64,000 bases of DNA, from assembly GCA_964036295.1 (NCBI GenBank), contig OZ038466.1, positions 12,372,001 to 12,436,000 of the forward strand, read 5' to 3'. Positions 49,916 to 64,000 of the stretch are shown here, in pieces; the stretch's first letter is position 1, and every line of letters starts with the position of its first letter. The translations under genes were made by a program, and so were the position numbers. This DNA comes from Plumapathes pennacea. Taxonomy: Eukaryota > Cnidaria > Anthozoa > Antipatharia > Myriopathidae. Under the pieces are notes generated by a model. That model did no database searches. It was not told the DNA's origin and worked only from the letters and a program-made list of their open reading frames with translations.

Positions 49916-51712
49916 ATATACTCAATTAACACCAGAAGAGATGCATGCGCAAGCCATGGATCTCATGTGGAATAGAAAAATCTTTATCGGGTAAGTGATA
50001 CATCATGGGCAGGTGGGAAGAAAGCCGTCAAGCTACATACTAGAAGAATATCAGTAAAATAATATACTCAATAACCACCTTGTAAAAATTACAACAGATA
50101 ACGGCTCTTTATCTTGCTTAGCCTGCGGGCTTTTTATTCGCATAATCGCTATTGTAACTTCCTATCATCTGAAACACAAATATTAAAACTTTTGGTGACT
50201 AACAAACCAACCACTGGATTTCTACGACGGCGACCACATCCCGACCGAACAGGCCAATAGCTTCCCGACTAGACTGAACCGCAAGTCATTATTCGGTTTC
50301 TGTGTTGTTTACTACAGGGACCGCGAATGCACGGTGCGAGATCTAATCTCCGATCCATCGGAACCCGTGCGCTGCCCGGAGACAACGTTGCGGAAAGCTC
50401 AGGCACAATTCAAGCGCATGTTCATGAGCGATGCTGAAGATATTGATGCCGAAGACTACTTACACGAGAAGTTCTCCAAGCTTTCTGCGTTTAATGTCGA
50501 CAACATCGAACTGGAAAGCCGCACTGAGTAAGTATGAACAGAACGGCTAACTTTTTACTTTGAATATGCCGTAAGATCGAGAAGGCGCGTATACGTTTTA
50601 AAACTTTTAAAGTCTGAGCAGCGCACAAAATAAAATCTTCGTCTAACGACAGCCCTGGTTGCCTGCATATCAGACAGCAGTGTATTACCTTTTTTCCGCC
50701 GCCCATATATTCTCTTCATAAACAGTAGGAAGTCTTATGCTTCGTCCACACCAATGCTTAAACCTGTTTAAAAGGTGTTTGATAAAACTTGTTTAGTTAG
50801 GTCGGCCGTTCACAATGCGCGCACGGCAAAACTATACTGGTTTAAACCCGTCCAACTAAACAACCTGTGCGAGGTGGTGTAAAATGTTGTGTAATTAACA
50901 CAAAATAAAAGCAGGTTTTAGAAAACGCAGTCTTGGTTTAGTTGGTGTAAATAGGGTATTACTCAAGAATGGTCAGCAGTTGAATAGGATTATTATTCTA
51001 ACGGTAGAGTGGAAGTGGACTGAAGAGAGGCAGATGCACGGCCTCAGGGAGGAGAAGAGATTGGGGAACAGACCGTTTATTTGGCAGTTTCTCTTGTGTT
51101 TTCTAACCGAATGAGAAAGTACGGGGAGTTCTTGGTATAGTCTACAGTCTTCCTCAGGAAGACACTGAGTCGGCTTCCTGCGATTTAGTGGCTTGAAAAT
51201 GCTAGATTTCCCGGATGTACATGCAGTACATCGGCTTCAGTGTGTCAATTCAGGAAGACCGAACAAAACTAATGATTTGTTTTACGGTTAACCTACGAAA
51301 ATAAGCCAGCGGAATTCAATAAAAATTTTGTCGGTCAACATCGGCCGGAAGCGTTTACAGCAACTTAATTCTTTTTTTTAGCTCGTCAGCCTGGATTTGG
51401 CAGCGGCAAAATCATTACTACTACACGCGGGGTGGTAACGTGTTTGTTCACATTTGCAGGTACTGGTTCAAAAGATGGTCCAATGCACGAAGAAGACTAA
51501 AAGCCACAGAGGACCATCTGGCAGCATTGGAGCAAGAAATAGAACTCGTTGAACGCCAGAAAGCCGAAATCATTGCGCGTAAGCGCGGCAGATTCTATAA
51601 GTTACGTTCTTGGTTCAACGCAATATTCGAGGAAGTTAAGAGAAGAATTTCTTTCTCAGCCTATAGATCCCACGACGAACCTGTTCTCTCGCTAGAGTTA
51701 AAACAAGAATGA
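49916..51712 (+). CDS. Unrecognised gene, three 3' exons (C-terminal coiled-coil/basic protein)
   Basis: Three phase-compatible exons are seen: 49916-49990, 50318-50527 and 51460-51712, ending in TGA. Both introns have strong GTAAGT donors and pyrimidine-AG acceptors. An in-frame ATG at 49941 would give 170 aa. The frame stays open back to the acceptor at 49915, so an upstream coding exon is likely but was not found. The protein begins QLTPEEMHAQAMDLMWNRK, continues with an acidic stretch (MSDAEDIDAEDYL), then a charged heptad-like helix (LAALEQEIELVERQKAEI) and a basic Trp-containing helix near RSWFNAIFEEVKRR. A possible poly(A) signal follows at 51933. I do not recognise the family. Exon grammar and codon pattern support a real gene; function is unknown. 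Confidence 0.6.
50740..50950. repeat. Dispersed-type repeat with GGTTTA/TAAACC palindromic words
   Basis: CTTAAACCTGTTTAAAAGG at the left, ACTGGTTTAAACCCG in the middle and TTGGTTTAGTTGGTGTAAA at the right form imperfect inverted repeats. It lies in intron 2 of the unrecognised gene at 49916-51712. Confidence 0.4.
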
Positions 51713-51932
51713 CTCTTTTTTCAATTCATATCACTGGCGATGAACTGACAAAATGTATAGACCTAGAGGAAATTTTGTAATCACCACACTTGTAACTCTC
51801 TTGTCGCTAGTTTGAAACGTCATATATAGTTAAGCACTCCCAGCTAAGTAAGCTTTTATGTCAGTCAGTTATTGTATATATATGTATATAGTTTATTGTA
51901 AATAGTCTGCGTAATCTGATCGACGTATGGTA

Positions 51933-51938
51933 AATAAA
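51933..51938 (+). terminator. Candidate poly(A) signal of the gene at 49916-51712
   Basis: AATAAA lies about 220 bases after the TGA, the first such hexamer on this strand. Confidence 0.45.
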
Positions 51939-52111
51939 CACAAATTCGTGGGATGATTAAAAGTCGTGTCTTGACGTGAGCTGTAGCGGTAAAACAAACC
52001 CGATAAGTGTTGGCGGGTTACGGTGAACTAACTGAGGGACCGAGTCAAGAACACAGCCACACCCGATTTCGAGCGGTCTTTTGACTGTTGATTCCCACTT
52101 GAATTATGTGA

Positions 52112-52170
52112 AAAAAAAAAACAAACAAACAAACAAAAACAAAAACAAAAACAAAAACAAAAACAAAAAC
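52112..52170 (+). repeat. (AAAC)n/(AAAAAC)n microsatellite
   Basis: An A run is followed by AAAC units and then about seven units of AAAAAC-type spacing. Confidence 0.85.
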
Positions 52171-52527
52171 GGAAAACCTACTATTTCTTACGCTATAGTT
52201 TGAGCTGCGTCCTCAGTTTGGAGTTCCTTTAGGGTCGAAATAAAAGTGAAACTTGGAGGTCCTACGAGGTTGGGTTTTCCTTATTATAAAAAAGTCCAAG
52301 GGAGATCACGCCCAGCAATTGTGTCTTTGATTTTCGCTTTCTTTGCCCAAAAAGAATGGAGAAAAGAAAAAAATCGTAACATATTTGGAGAGAAAAACGG
52401 TTGATAAAAACATAACTTAGAGCTGAACGCAAATTTGTACGATCTATTCAAGAGTACAATCGCAGTAAGGGGGGTGGGAGAGGGCGCCACATACCTATAT
52501 GACTTTAATTATATATGGGAGTACCTG

Positions 52528-52554
52528 CCCCCCTCCCCCCCCCCCCCCCCCCCC
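52528..52554 (+). repeat. C-rich homopolymer
   Basis: An almost pure C run of about 27, with a single T. Confidence 0.85.
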
Positions 52555-53530
52555 AGGACGTTAGCATGGTAGTTCAGGTTGCACCGTTCTTGTGTTCTTG
52601 ACGGTTTGAGCTTTGTCTGACTGATACGGTAAACTTCTTTGTTTCAGTGCGCTCGATCTGCAAGCAAGCAACAAGCACGTTTAGCGTGTTAAACATGGGG
52701 TAGTTTGACGAGTAAAATGTTGTGATGGGGTAGTTTTTGAAATATGACGTGAACGTCTTGCTGCAGTCAAGAGAGAAAACCGACACGGTTTAGAAGAGAG
52801 ATTTGAGAATAACATTTTGGCCAAACCTGGAAAAGAACTTTTGGTTGCAACGGAAGTACTAGACAATATAATCAATAAAAGGAAATTCTCTGGGATATAG
52901 TTTAATTATGACCGCGCACTACTCTGGATGTCAACGCACTACTATCCACATTCTATCCTAAATTCTTCTAGTCGAACGAAGTCGACTCTCGTAAAAAAGG
53001 GAGTAATGTTATAGCATAAAACTGGACTCAGTTGTTCTTGTCACAAACACTTGACATTCTGAAAAGTGCATATTTAATTAGTTGGGTTATTCATTGGTGA
53101 TTAGGAATATAGTTATATAGGTCCTTTCATGGAGTATCAATAGTTGACTATTAGAACTCTTCGGTAACGAAGCCGTATTCTATATGGTTATATAATGTTC
53201 CCACGCCAGGACAATGCAAATGTAACCAATCAACGATACGTTTTATTTAGTCATAAGTCCCTGTCCAAGTTAAGCTAAACAAGCAGTTATTCTGAGTTTC
53301 AATACTCAGTGATTACTGAAAAGATTAACGGATTAGGAGTTTTGACCGAAGGTCAGCCTTACTCATGGTTCTGCATGCGTAATGCTGAGTTCCTACAAGT
53401 TACGTCATTCTACAAAACCTCAAATATATCAGAGACTTTAGTCATGTGCAAAGTTAACCATCCATACGGAAAATTGTACGTTCAAATGATTTCTAACTCC
53501 TAGTCCGTTCTTTTGCCCTGAGAGTTGCTG

Positions 53531-53670
53531 GATCGCATAGGAGTGTCAGCTATGCGTAGGTTTTCATGCGTTACCACTAGGGATATTTCTTTGTTGCAGG
53601 GATCGCATAGGAGTGTCGGCTATGCGTAGGCTTTCATGCGTTACCACTAGGGATATTTCTTTGTTGCAGG
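53531..53670 (+). repeat. Two-copy tandem duplication, 70-bp unit
   Basis: Units 53531-53600 and 53601-53670 start GATCGCATAGGAGTGTC and end TTCTTTGTTGCAGG. They differ at about two positions, so the duplication is recent. Confidence 0.85.
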
Positions 53671-54329
53671 GATGCCATTAACGTTTCTTGTTCAGGGATT
53701 AATGATTGAAAAAAGATATGCTAAACGTGGGTGAAAATTAGTCACTCTTAGTCCTGAGTTCAAGCAGTACACTTGCCGCTACTCAATTGGACAAATTCTT
53801 GTCAACCATTCCGGACTGATATTACAGCAAGCGAGTCCCCTGGTATAAGGTCTGTTACATTCATTACCTAGAAAGTGCTCCGTAACATTGCCTTTGAATC
53901 TTTTCAGCTCAACGCTAAGAAAGGTATTGGTGTATTTTCATTTTCTTTAGGTTAACGTTTGAGATAACTTGAACAGTGTTATGAATGCGTACTATCCGGT
54001 CAGAGAAGAGGAAGAATATCGGAAGAATATGTTTAGGATTTAAAGTCGGGTAGCGATACTTCCAATGACGGGAATGATAAATGATGTTTCTGAACATCGA
54101 ACTGACTCCAAACTTACCGCTTCAGATTAGGGGGTGGTCCATTCGCATGTTTGCATTGTATCGCACATAAGTTTTCGTAACGCCCAAATCCTCGTGCCGG
54201 ATCGCACGCTTGTTCTGCAACTAAAATTTGACACGGTCCTTTATTGATGCATGGCCTTTATCTCACCGTGTTAGTTTACAAGACAAAAGGAAAAATTAAT
54301 GAGGCCAGCGACTAACACGATGGTTTTCC

Positions 54330-54425
54330 TGTTAATCTTTTGTTTTACTGTGCTAAACTACCGTGACCGTGCTTTCACGTTATTTCCTGTTTTTCCGTGG
54401 AGGATCACTATTTATTTGTATCGGG
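54330..54425. repeat. Dispersed repeat pair C, copy 2 (opposite orientation)
   Basis: TACCGTGACCGTGCTTTCAC and TTTTTCCGTGGAGGATC mirror copy 1. The copy ends at a G25 run. Confidence 0.5.
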
Positions 54426-54447
54426 GGGGGGGGGGGGGGGGGGGGGG
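54423..54447 (+). repeat. G25 homopolymer
   Basis: An uninterrupted G run at the end of repeat pair C copy 2. Confidence 0.9.
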
Positions 54448-54783
54448 TAGATTACTCTCATATATGGGCTATACGGGGATGTGCTACGCTTTCCGTTTGG
54501 TCCTAACAAGTTTAGCAGTATTCTTGGCCAATCAAGAGCAAAAAAACAAAATCTAGTTGCGATATTCTCATGCAAGAAAGCAAGTGGCGATGGTGTGTTC
54601 TCGCCATGCTGATTGATTAGTGAAAACAATCGTAATTACTTGGTTTTTGTTTTGCTCGTACTTCTAATGGAACGGAAGTGTTTTTGATTGCCTTATTGAT
54701 TAGCTCTGTCTTCGACAGTCACCCGAAAAGCGCTCTAATATGAGGTATATATTTCTTAAATAATTATTGTACGACCTCAATAT

Positions 54784-54789
54784 TTTATT
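54784..54789 (-). terminator. Candidate poly(A) signal of CKS
   Basis: AATAAA in CKS sense lies about 255 bases past the TAA stop. Confidence 0.35.
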
Positions 54790-55041
54790 CAGACCACAAA
54801 ATGATTTAAAATCATTCAATTTAAAATCTTTCTTGCATGTTTTACCTCTCATTATACAGTAGTGCTGCTTTGTGTAAATTTACTAAAAATCATGCTTCAA
54901 GAAATGAAACTGTTATGTAAAAACTAAATGTTAACAATGGGCATAAAAATAAAGGTATATAAAAATATTTTTGTATAATCAAAGACTTTTCTGCTTCTTG
55001 TTTTGATTCTTGAGTGCTGTTGATTGTTGTGCCATTTCTGC

Positions 55042-56631
55042 TTACGATCCTTTTGGTTTGGGCCTCCTGAACAGCAAAACATGGGGTTCTGGTGAAGTTA
55101 ACAATAAGAGATTTAGGTGTCAACTGGGAAGATGAACAAACAAATTCTCACTATAAAAGAGCATTAAACTTTGAAAGAAAGACCTGAGAGTTAAGATTTC
55201 TTTTGACATCACACATGTATGTAAGGGTTGTAGCCACACAAAATTTCTTCATATTTTAGTTAAAAGTAGATGATATTTTTCAGTCCTCAAGCGACGAAGA
55301 AAAATATCTTGGCTTCACAAGAGAACAAGTAGACCAGCATAATGCATGGTATAGCTTGCCTGTCAGTGAGTTAAGTCTATCCTTTAAATTGGAAAGTGAC
55401 AGTGATTTAGAAGATGAACAAAATGAACCACAACTTGCATGGAGTGCCGCCAATTATAGTCTGTGTTGACAAATTAATATCAGGTAGTTTTTACTCATCA
55501 TTCATTTTGAAAAATAACAAAAAGATATGCACAAGCATTTGCAAATTGAATAGCTTGCTCAGAATAAAGCTGAGTAAAGTATCAATATTCTCACATTACA
55601 TTACTCTACAGAATGGTCGGGACAAAACAGGCAGGATTGCAACTTGGGTACTTTCTTACCTATTCACTCATGAGTTTTCCAAACTATTCAAAACAAATGT
55701 ACTTAAAATTTAAATAATGTGGGACAGTTTAAACATATTTCATAGACTGAGAATTCAAAGCTATCATGATTATGTGTACCTGGGTCATGTATCATGTAAT
55801 GGACCCATCCTGGGGACTGCTGTACTCCCAAGTTCCTCCACTCAGTTTCAGTCATCAGGTGAGTGGGAGGCACTTGTGCAGCAACTTCCATTGGTAGCAG
55901 CACATGCCTGGCAAATAAAGTAAACAGTATATTGACAAACTCATTGGGGGGAGGTTACTCCATGTGATCGAGGTATATACACATCGGCTCTATATCACGT
56001 AAAAATATTGGTCACTTTCTCGATCATGGGATGGTAAAAATGCTGAAGAAACTCTCCCCACACATAACTCATTTGAGTAATACAGCACCCTCACAGTAAC
56101 AAAAAATCTAAAGTTTCATCATTCAACACAGGATGTACCTATATTGTTTTCATGGCATCTTTGGACTGGTTATTGTATTTTTTATGTTTGGTTTTACGAA
56201 GTTAAAGTGGTTTCTTAACTCACTAAACTGAAGTAGGCAATACCACAGTCCAATGCAAAATGGTTGAGATACTCTTCAAAAATAAGTATCAATTAACCGG
56301 CTGTTGTCCTTCGCTTTCGATAAATTGCATTAAATCTTGATATCAAACCCCGTCTTCAATGTTGACCATGTACTTATAACATTGTGTGACAGATTTGGGC
56401 GTCAAACAACATGCAATAGGTCCGAGGGGAGAAAAGCAGCAGACATAATCGACAAAATCACTTGAAAATATTAAAGCCAAGAACGGCAAGAACCATTGGA
56501 CTGACTGAAAATATTATTACTTTACATCCACTCCTAGCCAACATTCACATACACATACGGATCAAGACCAACCTGTATTCATATAGATCGTCGTAATACT
56601 TATCAGAATAGCAAATCTGAGTCACTGGCAT
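55042..56631 (-). CDS. CKS1B: Cyclin-dependent kinase regulatory subunit (CKS1/2), complete, 77 aa, 3 exons
   Basis: This is a small adaptor that binds cyclin-dependent kinases and phospho-threonine substrates. Exon 1 (56573-56631) encodes [20 protein letters not shown]. Exon 2 (55780-55907) encodes the HVLLP strand and [19 protein letters not shown], the family core. Exon 3 (55042-55088) encodes [15 protein letters not shown] and a TAA stop. The phases join exactly (59+128+47 = 234 nt) and all introns are GT-AG. The length of 77 aa matches the usual 79 or so. Residues for the phosphate pocket (K/Y near the start, R in EYR, W and Q in the core) appear conserved. The gene is divergent from UXS1, with about 420 bp between start codons. 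Intron 2 contains an unrelated plus-strand open frame. Family assignment is secure; CKS1 versus CKS2 is not decidable. Confidence 0.95.
55279..55467 (+). pseudogene. Acidic open frame inside the CKS intron, possible exon or transposon-protein fragment
   Basis: After a TTTTTCAG acceptor-like site, a frame runs in plus orientation through [20 protein letters not shown], then [20 protein letters not shown] and ends at a TGA after NYSLC. It lies in intron 2 of the minus-strand CKS gene. The acidic Ser/Asp/Glu start followed by an LGF-type motif recalls the N-terminal regions of transposase-derived proteins (piggyBac type) as I remember them; no catalytic domain is present nearby. It could be the 3' exon of an unfound gene, a nested gene piece or a transposon relic. 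No upstream exon was found. Confidence 0.35.
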
Positions 56632-57053
56632 GTTTACGGTCTCGGCGAATCAGTACAAACTCAACCCGCCATTTGCGAAGCGCGCCAGAATACGATAACG
56701 ACCAGGCATTCCATGAGTGATATAGTTTCCAGGCTTTTTCCCACAAGGCTGACAACCTGAAAACAAGGTTTTTACCAACAATCAGAAATATGCTCTTTAA
56801 AAATAGTTTAGAAAAGGTGCCAGTTGGACTCGCTTGTTTAGCAAAAGTAGTCTTTCAACTTTATTTTTACTTAAACCAAGAATTTAATTCCTTCCACACC
56901 CAGGTCCTGCCGTGAGGAAGACTGGGATTCGGTCAGCTTACACAATACGACACCGCACACAACGTACCAAGCAACACATCACAATGGAGTCGAGTTCATC
57001 GATATTTAATTACTGAATTCAAAAGTCTGTTCTCCAGAGGACAGAAGAGCAGG
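56632..57053. promoter_or_regulatory. Shared CKS/UXS1 upstream region (bidirectional promoter candidate)
   Basis: Only 422 bases separate the CKS and UXS1 start codons, which face away from each other. No TATA box stands out. It must contain both 5' UTRs and at least part of both promoters unless noncoding first exons lie further away. Confidence 0.5.

Positions 57054-64000
<6,947 letters not shown>

Larger units (their letters stand above)
51939..55041. other. Intergenic between the unrecognised gene and CKS
   Basis: It contains homopolymer and A-rich microsatellites, the 70-bp tandem duplication and repeat pair C copy 2. A 64-codon frame at 53309-53503 matches nothing known to me. Confidence 0.45.

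Noticed and set aside
53309-53503. 64-codon frame MITEKINGLGVL...
   Set aside because: It is short, isolated and unrecognised, with no splice or promoter context.

Overview
The window is eukaryotic, intron-rich nuclear DNA, AT-leaning and crowded with short repeats. Four genes of well-known animal families were assembled exon by exon. All their junctions are GT-AG and the reading phase carries through. Their proteins look like metazoan orthologues, and the intergenic DNA is full of small DNA transposons, including families with TTAACCCTTTCACTCC ends that I associate from memory with anthozoans. An anthozoan cnidarian (stony coral or sea anemone) is the best guess; that identification is inference.

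Layout. 669-16451 (minus) holds the first 23 coding exons (804 aa) of a USP9X/FAF-type deubiquitinase, which runs off the left edge before its catalytic domain. 21013-34242 (minus) is a complete 18-exon group I p21-activated kinase (PAK1/2/3 type, 685 aa) with Nck-binding, CRIB, PIX-binding and kinase parts plus a large Ser-rich linker exon. 34243-55041 has no gene I can name. It holds three phase-consistent but unrecognised gene models (37463-41578 minus, 42998-44050 plus, 49916-51712 plus) among many repeats. 55042-56631 (minus) is a complete three-exon CKS1/2 gene (77 aa). 57054-64000 (plus) is the 5' part of UXS1 (UDP-glucuronate decarboxylase), cut by the right edge. CKS and UXS1 are divergent, with start codons about 420 bp apart.

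Mobile DNA explains much of the rest. I see TTAA-flanked (piggyBac-like) MITEs, several TA-flanked (Tc1/mariner-like) MITE families, one element with hAT-like 8-bp duplications, foldback elements, tRNA-derived SINEs at both ends of the window, and 3' remnants of LINEs. One TTAA MITE sits inside a TA MITE at that element's own TTAA. A pure (TAA)n array of about 670 bp lies in a UXS1 intron. The named genes share no pathway: ubiquitin removal, Rho-GTPase signalling, cell-cycle kinase adaptor and UDP-xylose synthesis. There is no operon-like logic and no obvious defence or biosynthetic system. The most open items are the three unrecognised gene models and the acidic ORF inside the CKS intron.
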